DNA of 64,000 nt from Methylobacterium sp. AMS5 (GCF_001542815.1 NZ_CP006992.1:4221501-4285500), one strand, 5' to 3'; shown: positions 18,592-30,330, counted from the first letter of the stretch. A program made the numbers and translations. Notes: a model not told the origin generated them from the letters alone.

Positions 18592-19983
18592 TTGAGCTTC
18601 CTGATCTGCCTCGCGGCGCTCTTCTTCCTGATGGGAATCGCCTATCGCGGCTTCTCGGTGATCCTGTTCGCGCCGGTGGCCGCCATGGGCGCGGTGCTGC
18701 TGACCGATCCGGCCGCCGTGCCGACGCTGTTCTCCGGGTTGTTCATGGAGAAGCTGGTCGGCTTCCTGAAGCTGTACTTCCCCGTCTTCCTGCTCGGCGC
18801 GGTGTTCGGCAAGCTCATCGAGATCTCGGGCTTTGCCCGCTCCATCGTCGGCGCCGTCACCGGGCTCTTGGGCGAGGGCAGGGCGATCGTCGCGATCGTG
18901 CTGGTGGGCGCGATCCTCACCTATGGCGGCGTCTCGCTGTTCGTGGCGGTGTTTGCGGTCTACCCCTTCGCCGCCGAGCTTTTTCGCCGCTCGAACATTC
19001 CGAAGCGTCTGATCCCGGGGACGATCGCGCTCGGCGCCTTCACCTTCACCATGGACACCCTGCCGGGCACCCCGCAGATCCAGAACATCATCCCGGCCTC
19101 CTTCTTCAAGACCGACGCCTACGCCGCCCCGTGGCTCGGCGTCATCGGTGCGCTCTTCGTGTTCGCGGTCGGCGTCGCCTATCTCGAATGGCGCCGCCGC
19201 CGGGCCGGAAACGAGGGCTACGGCGAGGGCCACACCAACGAGCCGCAGGCGGTCGAGGACAAGGTCGTGATCCATCCAGGCGTCGCGATCCTGCCGCTCC
19301 TCGTCGTCGGGATCGGCAACAAGCTCTTGCTCGCCTGGATCACCGCCTCCTACGGCGAGCAGGCGAGCGCCGCGCTCACGCCAGAGATGGCGGCCCATCC
19401 CGTGACCGTACAGGTCAAGACCGTGGCGGCGATCTGGGCGGTCCAGGGCGCGCTGCTTCTCGGCATCCTCGCCACCGTGATTCTCGGCTATCGCAACCTC
19501 GCGGAGCGTTTTTCCGATGGCTCGAAGGCGGCGGTGGCGGGCTCGCTGCTCGCCGGCATGAACACCGCCACCGAGTACGGCTTCGGCGCGGTCATCGCCG
19601 CGCTCCCCGGCTTCAAGGCGATCTCGGACGTGCTCTCCGCGATCCCGAATCCGCTGGTCAACGAGGCGGTGACGGTCAACGTGCTGGCCGGCGTCACCGG
19701 CTCGGCCTCGGGCGGGCTCTCGATCGCGCTCGGGGCGCTCTCCGGCCGCTTCGTCGAGGCGGCGCAGGCGGCGGGCATCCCGCTGGAGGTGATGCACCGG
19801 GTCGCCTCCATGGCAAGCGGCGGCATGGACACCCTGCCGCACAACGGTGCCGTCATCACCCTGCTCGCCGTTACCGGGCTCACCCACCGCCAGTCCTACG
19901 GCGACATCTTCGCCATCACGATCATCAAGACCGTGGCCGTCTTCTTCGTGATCGGGGTCTACTACCTGACCGGATTGGTCTAG
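18592..19983 (+). CDS. GntP-family permease (gluconate/organic acid:H+)
   Basis: The 463-aa polytopic membrane protein has about 12 hydrophobic segments and GntP landmarks such as GGVSLFVAVFAVYPFA, TMDTLPGTPQIQNIIP and SMASGGMDTLPHNGAVITLL. The family carries gluconate and related hydroxy acids with protons, or citrate. Translation probably starts at TTG 18592. A perfect palindrome with core GGTATACC follows its stop directly and may control the downstream DctA-like gene. Confidence 0.85.
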   Translation: MSFLICLAALFFLMGIAYRGFSVILFAPVAAMGAVLLTDPAAVPTLFSGLFMEKLVGFLKLYFPVFLLGAVFGKLIEISGFARSIVGAVTGLLGEGRAIVAIVLVGAILTYGGVSLFVAVFAVYPFAAELFRRSNIPKRLIPGTIALGAFTFTMDTLPGTPQIQNIIPASFFKTDAYAAPWLGVIGALFVFAVGVAYLEWRRRRAGNEGYGEGHTNEPQAVEDKVVIHPGVAILPLLVVGIGNKLLLAWITASYGEQASAALTPEMAAHPVTVQVKTVAAIWAVQGALLLGILATVILGYRNLAERFSDGSKAAVAGSLLAGMNTATEYGFGAVIAALPGFKAISDVLSAIPNPLVNEAVTVNVLAGVTGSASGGLSIALGALSGRFVEAAQAAGIPLEVMHRVASMASGGMDTLPHNGAVITLLAVTGLTHRQSYGDIFAITIIKTVAVFFVIGVYYLTGLV

Positions 19984-19993
19984 GGGTATACCC
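19984..19993. promoter_or_regulatory. Palindrome GGGTATACCC, possible GntR-type operator
   Basis: A perfect 10-bp palindrome lies directly after the GntP stop and about 112 bases before the DctA-like gene. Its GGTATACC core is the same as in the 14-bp palindrome at 26128 upstream of the alginate-export-type porin. Such cores are typical of FCD-type GntR regulators. Confidence 0.45.
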
Positions 19994-20105
19994 GCCCACG
20001 TTGTGCGAAGGGCCGATGGAGGCCGCGCGCAAGCGTTTTTCCGTCGGGGCGAAGGCCGTTCGGCGCAACGGGGCGTGCGAAAACCGCCGGGAGGAGTCCG
20101 TCCGA

Positions 20106-21422
20106 ATGAGCACTGCCGCCACCCTGCCGACCGAGCGGGCCCCGCTCCACAAGTCCCTGTTCGTGCAGGTGATCGCCGGCCTCCTGGCCGGCATCCTCGT
20201 CGGCGTGCTGGCGCCCGGCTTCGCCGGGGAGCTGAAGGTCCTGAGCGACGCCTTCCTCCGGCTGATCGCGATGATCGTGGGGCCGATCGTGTTCTGCGTC
20301 GTCGTGCACGGCATCGCCGGGGCGGGCGACCTCGGCAAGGTCGGGCGGGTCGGCGTGAAGGCGCTGATCTACTTCGAGGCGATGACGAGCGTGGCCCTCG
20401 TGCTCGGGCTCGTGCTCGCCTACCTCGTCGGGCCGGGCCACGGCATGAACATCGATGTGGCCAACCTCGATGCCGGCGCTCTCGGCGGCTACGCCGATTC
20501 CGCGCAGAAGCTGCAAGGCGGCGGCATCGCGCATTTCCTCCTCGCCATCATCCCTAAGACCGCCTTCGACGCCTTCGCCCGCAACGACGTCCTGCAGGTG
20601 CTGTTCTTCGCCGTGCTGTTCGGGGTGAGCCTCGCGCTGGTCGGCGGCGAGAAGGCCCGGGCGGTCTCGGACCTGATCGACGCTCTGTCCACGGTGCTGT
20701 TCAAGGCCATGGGGCTGATCGTGCGGGTGGCCCCGCTCGGGGTGTTCGGCGCCGTCGCCTACACGGTCGGCCGCTACGGCATCGGCTCGCTGGCGCAGCT
20801 CCTCTCGCTCGTGGCCCTGTTCTACCTCGCGGTGGCCTTGTTCGTGTTCGTGATCCTCGGCGCGGTGATGCGGCTCGCGGGCCTCAGCCTCGTCAAGCTC
20901 CTGATCTATCTGCGCGAGGAGCTGACCATCGTGCTCGGCACCGGCTCCTCCGACGCGGTGCTGCCGCAGATCATGCGCAAGCTCGTGCATCTCGGGGTGA
21001 AGGATTCCACCGTCGGCCTCGTGGTGCCCACGGGCTATTCCTTCAACCTCGACGCCTTCTCGATCTACCTGACGCTCGCCGTCGTCTTCATCGCGCAGGC
21101 GACCAACACGCCGCTCTCCTTCAGCGACCTGATGCTGGTGCTCGGCGTCTCGCTGGTCACCTCGAAGGGCGCCCACGGCGTGCCGGGCTCGGCCATCGTG
21201 ATCCTGGCCGCGACCCTGAACGCCGTCCCCTCGATTCCCGCCATCGGCCTCGTGCTGGTGCTCTCGGTCGATTGGTTCGTCGGCATCGCCCGGGCGCTGG
21301 GCAACCTGATCGGCAATTGCGTCGCCACCGTCGTCGTCGCCGCCTGGGAGGGCGACCTCGACCGGGAGCGTGCCGAGCGTGTGCTCGACGGCCGGGAGAG
21401 TGTGGAGCCCACCGCCGGTTAG
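20106..21422 (+). CDS. Dicarboxylate/amino acid:cation symporter (DctA/GltP family)
   Basis: The 438-aa protein is a DAACS transporter with eight membrane helices and two re-entrant loops. Substrate and ion motifs are present: GTGSSDAVLPQIM (re-entrant Ser-rich loop), PTGYSFNLDAFSIYLT (helix 7) and TSKGAHGVPGSAIVILAATL (HP2). This set fits C4-dicarboxylates (DctA) or aspartate/glutamate (GltP). GGGAGGAG lies 6 bases before the ATG. The aspartase gene 1.2 kb away makes aspartate or fumarate plausible substrates, by inference. Confidence 0.9.
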   Translation: MSTAATLPTERAPLHKSLFVQVIAGLLAGILVGVLAPGFAGELKVLSDAFLRLIAMIVGPIVFCVVVHGIAGAGDLGKVGRVGVKALIYFEAMTSVALVLGLVLAYLVGPGHGMNIDVANLDAGALGGYADSAQKLQGGGIAHFLLAIIPKTAFDAFARNDVLQVLFFAVLFGVSLALVGGEKARAVSDLIDALSTVLFKAMGLIVRVAPLGVFGAVAYTVGRYGIGSLAQLLSLVALFYLAVALFVFVILGAVMRLAGLSLVKLLIYLREELTIVLGTGSSDAVLPQIMRKLVHLGVKDSTVGLVVPTGYSFNLDAFSIYLTLAVVFIAQATNTPLSFSDLMLVLGVSLVTSKGAHGVPGSAIVILAATLNAVPSIPAIGLVLVLSVDWFVGIARALGNLIGNCVATVVVAAWEGDLDRERAERVLDGRESVEPTAG

Positions 21423-21527
21423 GGCGAAGGCCGGATACGGGATCGAACGCATCCGCTCCAGGCCGGTTTCCGACAGGCAGGCGCCGCACCGATCGTGACG
21501 GGGCCGAGGACGGGACCGGAGACGGGT

Positions 21528-22589
21528 ATGACGGGAACGGCACTGATCGCGGGCGTGGGCGGCATCGTCGGCAACAACCTCGCCCGGCATCTGGTGGCGC
21601 AGGGCTGGACGGTGGAGGGGCTCGCGCGGCGCCCGCCCGAGATCGCCGGCGTCACGCCGCTGCCCGCCGACCTGCTCGAGCCGGAGGCGCTCGCCCGAAC
21701 GCTCCGGGAGCGGGAGCCGAGCCACGTCTTCATCACCACGTGGCTGCGCCAGCCGACGGAGGCCGAGAACATCCGCGTCAACGCCGCGATGGTGAAGAAC
21801 CTCCTCGACGCCCTGCGTCCGGGGGCGAGCGTCCGCCACGTGGCACTGGTGACGGGCCTCAAGCACTATCTCGGGCCGTTCGAGAGCTACGGGCAGGGCA
21901 GCCTGCCGCCGACGCCCTTCCGCGAGGACCAGCCGCGGCTGCCGGTCGAGAACTTCTACTACGCGCAGGAGGACGAGGTCTTCGCCGCGGCCGCGCGCGA
22001 CGGCTTCACCTGGAGCGTCCACCGCCCGCACACCATCGTCGGCTACGCGCTCGGCAACGCCATGAACATGGGCGTGACGCTGGCCGTCTACGCCACGCTC
22101 TGCCGGGAGACCGGTCGTCCCTTCCGCTTCCCCGGCTCGGCGACGCAATGGAACGGACTCACCGACGTGACCGACGCGCGATTGCTCGCCCGCCACCTCG
22201 AATGGGCGGCGCTGACGGAGGCCGCGCACAACGAGGCCTTCAACGTCGTCAACGGCGACGTCTTCCGCTGGCAATGGATGTGGGGCCGGCTCGCCCAATG
22301 GTTCGGGCTCACGCCGGCGCCCTTCGACGGCGAGGTCAACCCGCTCGAACACCAGCTGTCGGGCGCGGCGCCGCTCTGGGCGGAGATCGCCCAGTCCCAC
22401 GGCCTGATCGAGCCCGACCTGAACCGCCTCGTCTCCGCGTGGCACACCGATGCCGATCTCGGCCGTCCGATCGAGGTCGTCACCGACATGAGCAAGAGCC
22501 GGCGCCTCGGCTTTCTCGACTACCAGCCCTCCGACGACGCCTTCTTCGCGCTGTTCGAGCGGCTGCGGGCGGCGCGGGTCATCCCGTGA
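21528..22589 (+). CDS. SDR-family NAD(P)-dependent reductase (PRISE/iridoid-synthase-like)
   Basis: The 353-aa protein is an extended short-chain dehydrogenase. It has an N-terminal nucleotide site, GVGGIVGNNLARHL, and the plant-type 5-beta-reductase pattern VTGLKHYLGPFESYG, FYYAQED and SVHRPHTIVGYALGNAMNMG. The Tyr in NFYYAQED is the likely catalytic residue in place of the usual YxxxK. Family members reduce activated double bonds; the bacterial substrate is unknown. A GTG at 21495 would add 11 residues. Confidence 0.8.
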   Translation: MTGTALIAGVGGIVGNNLARHLVAQGWTVEGLARRPPEIAGVTPLPADLLEPEALARTLREREPSHVFITTWLRQPTEAENIRVNAAMVKNLLDALRPGASVRHVALVTGLKHYLGPFESYGQGSLPPTPFREDQPRLPVENFYYAQEDEVFAAAARDGFTWSVHRPHTIVGYALGNAMNMGVTLAVYATLCRETGRPFRFPGSATQWNGLTDVTDARLLARHLEWAALTEAAHNEAFNVVNGDVFRWQWMWGRLAQWFGLTPAPFDGEVNPLEHQLSGAAPLWAEIAQSHGLIEPDLNRLVSAWHTDADLGRPIEVVTDMSKSRRLGFLDYQPSDDAFFALFERLRAARVIP

Positions 22590-22616
22590 GCGGGGCGGAC
22601 CGCACGCCTCAGAGGA

Positions 22617-24338
<1,722 letters not shown>

Positions 24339-24466
24339 GGAAGTCTCCCCGATGCGTCGAATGATCCGGCCGAATCCACGATTTCAGCGGCGGTCACCGT
24401 TGGGTCGGTGTTCAGATCTTCGCGTGCCGGACTGTCAATCGCTTGCAGTCTAGGTGACGTGTCAAC

Positions 24467-24506
24467 GGCCCCGCTGCGTCAGCTTATGCGCGGACGCAGC
24501 GGGGCC
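24467..24506. terminator. Long hairpin between the porin gene and aspA
   Basis: Perfect 14-bp arms GGCCCCGCTGCGTC (24467-24480) and GACGCAGCGGGGCC (24493-24506) with a 12-nt loop lie 24 bases past the alginate-export-type porin stop. There is no T-run, so termination is inferred from position and stem strength. Confidence 0.5.
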
Positions 24507-24529
24507 GGCAGAGGATCAAGAGATGAGAA

Positions 24530-26071
24530 TCAGAAGAACAGCGTCGTGTTGAGATAGCCGTAGAAAGTGTCGCCGGTATCGGGCGCGTTGGGCGCGTTGC
24601 GCAGGAAGTCGCCCTTGGCGAGATAGGCCAGCCCGGTATCGAGGATCATCTCGTTGGGGATGATCCAGTAGCGCAGGCGCCCCTCGATCTGGTGGCCGGC
24701 GAAGGTGCCGGAGCGGCCGGTGCGGTCGCGGATCAGGGTCGCGGCGAAGGTGTCGGTGGCGCTCTCCAGCCAGAGCGGGCGGTAGGCGATGAAGGCGTCC
24801 CAGACCGGGCTCGGGGTGATCTCGGCGCGGATCGAGGGCGAGATCAGGTTGGCGCGCTGCACCGGGCCGTAGAGGCCGGTCGGGCCGTACTCGAAGCGCC
24901 GGGCACCGAACAGCGTGTCGAAGCGGGTGAACTTGCCGTCGTTGTTCCGGTCGCCGCTGGCATGGTCGTAGTGCAACGAGAACCGCGGCTTCCACGCGTG
25001 ATCGAGGGTGTAGCCGACCTCGGCGTGGACGAAGTAGGCCGAGACGGTCAGGTCGCGCAGGTCGGCGGCGGCGGCCGTCTCGCGAGCCAGCCCGGTCTGG
25101 TAGATCCCCTCGAAATCGTAGTCGAACTCGCCGACCCGCGGCTGGCGGGCCAGACGCAGGCCGGGGGTGAACAGGCGCCGGTCGCGGGTCTGGACCGAGC
25201 GCAGGCCGGTGCCCGAATCCTGCTCGTAGAGGCCGTAGCCGTAGAGTTCGAACGTGCCGCCGAAGATGCCCGCGAAGGTGTAGGAGGCGCCGAAGAGCTG
25301 TAGGTCCAGGCTCTCGCGGTCGAACTCGATGCCGTTGTCGAGGATGCCGTTCAGGTCGTCGGGCAGACGCGTGTGCGGCATCACCCACAGCGCCGTGAAC
25401 TTGTCCTTGCCCACACCCTGCCAGTCGAAGCTCACGCCGGTATAGGCGTTGATGGTGTTGCGGAATTGCTGGCGCGAGACGAGGCGGCGCGAGCCGATGT
25501 TCTTGGTGAAGCGGCCGACCGTGAGGTTGCTCTTGGAGCCCTCGTCACCGAGATCGCCGGTGTCGAAGTTGAGATAGGCCTGGCCCGGTTCGAGGGCGTT
25601 GATCTCCGTGGTGAAGGCGGAGGAGTTGCGCTGCTGGAAGTAGCCGCGGCTGTCGAACAGCTCGACCCCGATGCGGACCGGGCCCTTGATCCCGTACTCC
25701 GCGTGCAGCGTGGTGAGGTACGAGTTCAGGATGTCGTTGGAAGCGAAGGTCGGGACCGGGCGGAACTGGTTGGCGATGCCCTCCACCCGCGGCCGGAACG
25801 AGCCGCTGATGCGCCAGTTCTCCGGCTCACCGAACCCCTTGTAGAGGAAGTTCGGCGGCTTGGACGGCTGGGCCGCGAAGTAGGGGCCGTCCTGCTTCTT
25901 GCGGGACGCGGCGATCCCCGCCTGCATCGTGGCGGTCGCGGCCTCCGTGGCCGTGACGGGCCGTGTTTCCAGGGGGCCGGCAAAGGGGCCGCTCTGGGCC
26001 AGCACCGGACCGATGAAGAGGGGAATGGAGGCGCCGGCAAGTAACGACGCGCAGAGAACCGACCGCTTCAC
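24530..26071 (-). CDS. Outer-membrane porin of the alginate-export family
   Basis: The 513-aa protein has a signal peptide (KRSVLCASLLAGASIPLFIG, then PVLAQ) and a large barrel. WRISGSFRPRVEGI, LTVGRFTKNIGSRRLVSRQQFRN, FTALWVMP and the final YGYLNTTLFF are typical of the Alginate_exp (AlgE/OprD-like) Pfam family; many members are general solute porins. The start is taken as GTG 26071, because the signal peptide begins there. A perfect 14-bp palindrome 57 bases upstream suggests GntR-type control. Confidence 0.82.
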   Translation of the reverse strand: MKRSVLCASLLAGASIPLFIGPVLAQSGPFAGPLETRPVTATEAATATMQAGIAASRKKQDGPYFAAQPSKPPNFLYKGFGEPENWRISGSFRPRVEGIANQFRPVPTFASNDILNSYLTTLHAEYGIKGPVRIGVELFDSRGYFQQRNSSAFTTEINALEPGQAYLNFDTGDLGDEGSKSNLTVGRFTKNIGSRRLVSRQQFRNTINAYTGVSFDWQGVGKDKFTALWVMPHTRLPDDLNGILDNGIEFDRESLDLQLFGASYTFAGIFGGTFELYGYGLYEQDSGTGLRSVQTRDRRLFTPGLRLARQPRVGEFDYDFEGIYQTGLARETAAAADLRDLTVSAYFVHAEVGYTLDHAWKPRFSLHYDHASGDRNNDGKFTRFDTLFGARRFEYGPTGLYGPVQRANLISPSIRAEITPSPVWDAFIAYRPLWLESATDTFAATLIRDRTGRSGTFAGHQIEGRLRYWIIPNEMILDTGLAYLAKGDFLRNAPNAPDTGDTFYGYLNTTLFF

Positions 26072-26127
26072 CACACCGCTCCTGTTCTTTCGCAGAGTTC
26101 GCTCGGGGCCGGCTAGAGATCGCCTAG

Positions 26128-26141
26128 ACTGGTATACCAGT
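26128..26141. promoter_or_regulatory. 14-bp palindrome ACTGGTATACCAGT, probable GntR operator
   Basis: This perfect palindrome lies 57 bases upstream of the alginate-export-type porin. The core GGTATACC matches the palindrome at 19984-19993. GTATAC-centred dyads are the usual target of FCD-type GntR repressors, which often sense small organic acids. Confidence 0.6.
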
Positions 26142-26762
26142 GCAAGGACCCCTGCTTTGATCGATGCATTTTGTCGGCGGAGCCGTGAATCCGCCGCTCT
26201 TGCGTCGACGGGTTTTCCACATGGCGGCACGAGGCCAAAACGGAGCGAAATCAGGGATTTGAACTGCGTATTTCAGTCGCTGGAATGCCTTCGCCCTTTG
26301 TCCCCCGCCTGCAACGGCCCGGACGAAACCTCGTGATGACCTGATTTTTTCGGGATTAAATCAAATCTTTTTCTTGGCCCGTCCGGCGAGGCAGGCCTCT
26401 CAACTCCTCCGTGCAGGGGCGCGTCTCGGCTGAGCCCGCGCGGTCCGGCTCCCCTGCGCCGGGCTGTCCCTCGCCACGATCGGATCATCCGTTTCCTCCC
26501 GACCGGCCGCGTCGAGGGGGCGGGGTGCAGCTGAAAAGTCACAGGCAGGCGCCGATCTGCGGCAATGTGCGATTGTGCGTGACGGGTCAACTACAGGGTT
26601 CTAGTATTCAAGTATTGATTCCAAGTTTTACAAGAATCTCTGAAGATGGGCCGTGTCTGCGCAGTCTGCACAAGCGTTATGCAAGTCGTGCCCTCGGCCG
26701 TCGTCATGTCTCCTCAGGGGGCGGTATGGCGGGCGACTCGGCGCCGTGAGGGGGCGGGGCTG
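26142..26762. other. Divergent porin intergenic region
   Basis: No gene is supported in this stretch. A T-rich tract lies at 26341-26385, and an AT-rich stretch at 26590-26640 just before the Porin_2 gene is the likely promoter zone. No confident -35/-10 pair was found. Confidence 0.4.
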
Positions 26763-28445
26763 ATGGCGGAGGTCCGGCGGATGGGGTGGGTTGCAACCAC
26801 AGGTCTGGCGGGAGCCGCGATCGCGGTCACGGCCGTGATGGCCGTCGACGCCGCCCGGGCGGCTGACCTGCCTATCAGGAAGGCGGTCCCGATCGAGTTC
26901 GTCCGGGTCTGCAGCGCGAGCGGTGCAGGCTTCTTCTATATCCCCGGTACCGACACCTGCCTGCGCGTTTCGGGCCGCGCCCGCTTCGAGGCCGGGTACA
27001 TCCCGGTCCAGAACCGCACCAACAGTGCGGGCGACCTGTCGCAGTACCGTGGGCTGATGCGCATGAACGTCGATGCGCGCACGCAGACCGGCTACGGGAC
27101 ACTGCGCGCTTTCCTGCGCTTGGAGGCTGCGAGCCGTACCGGCGTGACCATGGCGTCGGGCACGCAGCAACGCATCGGCAACGCCTTTCCGGCGACCGGC
27201 CAGGACGCGCTCGGCCGGGTCCAGAACTATGTCGTGGCCGACAAGGCCTTCGTTCAGTTCGCCGGGCTGACAGCGGGCCGCGCCTCCTCGTTCTTCGACT
27301 TCTACGCCCACGATTACGAGCTGATCGGCTCGACGGCGGGGTCGGACATGCCCTCCACCAACCTCCTGGCCTACACGTCCAAGATGGGGGAGGGCTGGTC
27401 GGCGACGCTGTCGATGGAGGATCCGAACCTCCGCAAGAACCCGTTCTACGCCGCCTCGGCCGCCCCCACCGGGACCATCCCCGGACAGAGCGGCGTGAAC
27501 AACGTCTTCGTCACCGCGCCGAGCCCCGTCATCCTCGGCACCAATGCCAACGGTACCGCCAGCACGGCCGTCTTCGTCGACGCGGTGCAGCGCTCGCGCA
27601 TGCCGGACTTCGTCGGGGCGCTGCGCTACGATGCGGGCTGGGGCTCGGTCCAGCTCTCGGCCGCCGTCAAGGACGTCAATATCGGCGGCTTCATCGCCAA
27701 TTCCGGCATCTCCACCCTGACCGCCGCGCCGGGTTCCGCGACGGGGCCGGTGGGCGCCGGCACCGCCGCAGCCCTGCTCGCCACCCGCGGCATCACATCG
27801 GGATCACAGACCGATCACGGTTGGGCGGTGCAGGGCGGCCTCAAGCTCAACCTGCCCTGGATCGCCGCGGGTGACGGGCTCTACCTGCAGGGCGCCTACG
27901 GCGAGGGCGCGCTGATTTATACCGGCTTCTCGTTCTTCACCGGCAACTATAGCAGCCAGCTCACCCCGGTGCAGGGCGGCCCCTTCGTACAGGCCCTGGC
28001 CGACGCGGTGATCAACCCGCTGACCGGCCGGATCGACCTGTCGAAGAGCTTCACGGCGACCGCCTCCCTCCTGCATTACTGGGCGCCCGAATGGCGCTCC
28101 GCCGTCTTCGGGAGCTATGGCGAGGTCGGGTTTCGGCGCGGCACCCGCGAGGCGTTCAGTCTCGTCAACGTCCTCGTCGGCTCCTCCGCGCCGCCGACCG
28201 GCGCGGCCTTCGCATCCAACCCGATCCTGCGGGACAACTACCAGATCATCGCCGGCGCGAGCCTGATCTGGTCGCCGGTCAAGGATCTCGATATCGGCAT
28301 CGAGGGAACCTATATCGGCACCGGCCTGCTCGGCGGGCGCGATGCCGACGCGACCCGCCCCGTCACCGTGAACGGCCTGCCGGCCTATACCGAGAAGCAC
28401 TACGACACGACGCAGATCCGCATCCGTGTCCAGCGCGACTTCTGA
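26763..28445 (+). CDS. Porin_2-family outer-membrane porin
   Basis: The 560-aa protein has a signal peptide (VATTGLAGAAIAVTAVMA, DAARA) and the alphaproteobacterial Porin_2 opening: PIEFVRVCSASGAGFFYIPG, TDTCLRVSGRARFE. The paired Cys residues there are conserved in the family. It ends IRIRVQRDF, with the terminal Phe needed for barrel assembly. It is a general diffusion porin. ATG 26763 is chosen since it opens the signal peptide; upstream in-frame ATGs give an Arg-rich extension with no support. Confidence 0.9.
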   Translation: MAEVRRMGWVATTGLAGAAIAVTAVMAVDAARAADLPIRKAVPIEFVRVCSASGAGFFYIPGTDTCLRVSGRARFEAGYIPVQNRTNSAGDLSQYRGLMRMNVDARTQTGYGTLRAFLRLEAASRTGVTMASGTQQRIGNAFPATGQDALGRVQNYVVADKAFVQFAGLTAGRASSFFDFYAHDYELIGSTAGSDMPSTNLLAYTSKMGEGWSATLSMEDPNLRKNPFYAASAAPTGTIPGQSGVNNVFVTAPSPVILGTNANGTASTAVFVDAVQRSRMPDFVGALRYDAGWGSVQLSAAVKDVNIGGFIANSGISTLTAAPGSATGPVGAGTAAALLATRGITSGSQTDHGWAVQGGLKLNLPWIAAGDGLYLQGAYGEGALIYTGFSFFTGNYSSQLTPVQGGPFVQALADAVINPLTGRIDLSKSFTATASLLHYWAPEWRSAVFGSYGEVGFRRGTREAFSLVNVLVGSSAPPTGAAFASNPILRDNYQIIAGASLIWSPVKDLDIGIEGTYIGTGLLGGRDADATRPVTVNGLPAYTEKHYDTTQIRIRVQRDF

Positions 28446-28647
28446 TGGTCCGCCCCGGACGCACCCGCCGGCGGGCCCTGGGGAGTGGCGCTTCGCACCG
28501 ATGGTATGGGCTTTGCCTCAGCGAGCTTGTCCGGATCGGATGACAAGCGCTTCTCTCAGCATCACTATGCGTTTCAAATCGCGGGCCCGTCCCGCGGTTC
28601 GTCCCGGCTGCAACGAGGCGGTCGTCGTCAGAAAATAGGTCCGCCGT

Positions 28648-29559
28648 ATGCACCTGAGTCATGCGCTTTTCCTCGCCGCCGTCGCGATTTCGGCGGCCAC
28701 GGCACCGGTCGGCGCGCAGGAGTTGAGCGGAACCCTCAAGAAGGTGAAGGACACGGGCGCCATCACCATCGGCTATCGCGACGCCTCGGTGCCGTTCTCC
28801 TATCTCGACGGCAATCAGAAGCCGGTGGGCTACGCCTTCGAGATCTGTCTCAAGGTCGCCGCCGCGGTCAAAGCGCATCTGAAGCTCGACACGCTGGAGG
28901 TGCGGCTCAATCCGGTCACCTCCGCCACCCGCATCCCGCTGATCGCCAACGGGACGATCGACCTCGAATGCGGCTCGACCACCAACAACGCCGACCGGCA
29001 GCGGCAGGCGGCCTTCACCAACACCCATTTCCTCACCGCGACGCGCTTCGTCGCCAAGCGGGAGAAGGGGCTCGACAAGACCGACGACCTCAAGGGCCGC
29101 ACCGTGGTCTCGACCTCGGGCACCACCAACATCCGCCAGATCAACGAGATCAACACCGCCCGGGGCCTCGGCATGCGGATCCTGCCCGCCAAGGACCACG
29201 CCGAGGCCTTCCTGATGGTCGAGACCGGCCGCGCCGACGCCTTCGTGATGGACGACGTGCTGCTCGCCGCCCTCGTCGCCGGATCGAAGACGCCGGACGC
29301 CTACGCGATCTCCTCGGAGGCGCAGTCGCGCCCCGAGCCCTACGGCATCATGCTGCGCAAGGACGACCCGGCCTTCAAGGCCGTGGTCGATGCCGCCACC
29401 GCCGCCCTCTACAAGAGCCCGGAGGGGACGGCGCTCTACGACAAGTGGTTCACGCAAGCCATCCCGCCGCGGGGCATCAACCTGAAGCTCCCGATGAGCG
29501 AGGCGATGCGGAAGACCTTGGCCAACCCCAGCGACAGCCCGGATCCGGCGGCCTACTGA
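28648..29559 (+). CDS. Amino acid ABC transporter, periplasmic binding protein
   Basis: The 303-aa protein has a signal peptide (HALFLAAVAISAATAPVG, AQ) and a type-II periplasmic binding fold: GAITIGYRDASVPFSYLD, GYAFEICLKVA, LECGSTTNNADRQ, GRTVVSTSGTTN. This is the GltI-like branch for glutamate/aspartate. It is the first gene of a four-gene operon with two permeases and an ATPase, so it sets the specificity of uptake. Confidence 0.93.
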   Translation: MHLSHALFLAAVAISAATAPVGAQELSGTLKKVKDTGAITIGYRDASVPFSYLDGNQKPVGYAFEICLKVAAAVKAHLKLDTLEVRLNPVTSATRIPLIANGTIDLECGSTTNNADRQRQAAFTNTHFLTATRFVAKREKGLDKTDDLKGRTVVSTSGTTNIRQINEINTARGLGMRILPAKDHAEAFLMVETGRADAFVMDDVLLAALVAGSKTPDAYAISSEAQSRPEPYGIMLRKDDPAFKAVVDAATAALYKSPEGTALYDKWFTQAIPPRGINLKLPMSEAMRKTLANPSDSPDPAAY

Positions 29560-29607
29560 CCATGCCGGCGCGGATGCGGCCGAGCGACCTGCGATGATGG
29601 GCGCCCG

Positions 29608-30330
29608 ATGAACTACACCTGGAACTGGGGCATCTTCCTGGAGCCGTCCCCTGAGGGCGCCGGCACCTATGCCGACATGCTGCTCTCCGGGCTGGCCTGG
29701 ACGGTGGTCACCGCCCTCTGCTCGTGGGTCATCGCTTTCACCCTCGGCTCGGTGGTCGGCGTGATGCGCACGCTGCCCTCGCGGACCGCCAACGCCATCG
29801 GCGCGGCCTATGTCGAGGGGTTCCGCAACGTGCCGCTGCTGGTGCAGATGTTCCTCTGGTACTTCGTGCTGCCGGAACTCCTGCCCGCGCGTCTCGGCTC
29901 GGCCGTCAAGCAGATGCCGGACGCGCCGTTCTACACGGCGGTTCTGTGCCTCGGCTTCTTCACCGCCGCGCGGGTGGCCGAGCAGGTGCGGGCGGGCATC
30001 CGCGCCCTGCCGCGGGGGCAGGCGCAGGCGGGCTTGGCGCTCGGCCTCACCTGGGCGCAGACCTACCGCGCCGTGCTCCTGCCCAACGCCTACCGGATCA
30101 TCCTGCCGCCGCTCACCTCGGAATTCCTGAACAACCTCAAGAACACCTCGGTCGCGCTCACCATCGGCCTGCTCGAACTCACGGCGCGGGCCCGCTCGAT
30201 GCAGGAATTCTCGTTCCAGGTGTTCGAGGCCTTCACCGCAGCGACCCTGCTCTACGTCGCACTCAACCTCGTGGTGATCGCGGGCGCGACCCTGCTGGAG
30301 CGGCGCGTGGCCGTGCCGGGAGGGCGCTGA
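29608..30330 (+). CDS. Amino acid ABC transporter permease (GltJ-like)
   Basis: The 240-aa inner-membrane protein has about five helices of the HisMQ family and the EAA loop RAGIRALPRGQAQAGLALGL, which contacts the ATPase. YVEGFRNVPLLVQMFLWYF is the family's first-helix signature. It is the second gene of the operon; its stop overlaps the next start by one base (TGATG), so translation is coupled. Confidence 0.93.
   Translation: MNYTWNWGIFLEPSPEGAGTYADMLLSGLAWTVVTALCSWVIAFTLGSVVGVMRTLPSRTANAIGAAYVEGFRNVPLLVQMFLWYFVLPELLPARLGSAVKQMPDAPFYTAVLCLGFFTAARVAEQVRAGIRALPRGQAQAGLALGLTWAQTYRAVLLPNAYRIILPPLTSEFLNNLKNTSVALTIGLLELTARARSMQEFSFQVFEAFTAATLLYVALNLVVIAGATLLERRVAVPGGR

Noticed and set aside
19980..22445. 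Long minus-strand open frame opposite dctA and the SDR gene
   Set aside because: The composition is His/Arg/Asp/Glu-rich with no motif, as expected for antisense of membrane-protein codons.
28446..28647. A riboswitch before the amino acid ABC operon
   Set aside because: I could not find conserved glycine, lysine or other aptamer cores; the leader is short and unremarkable.
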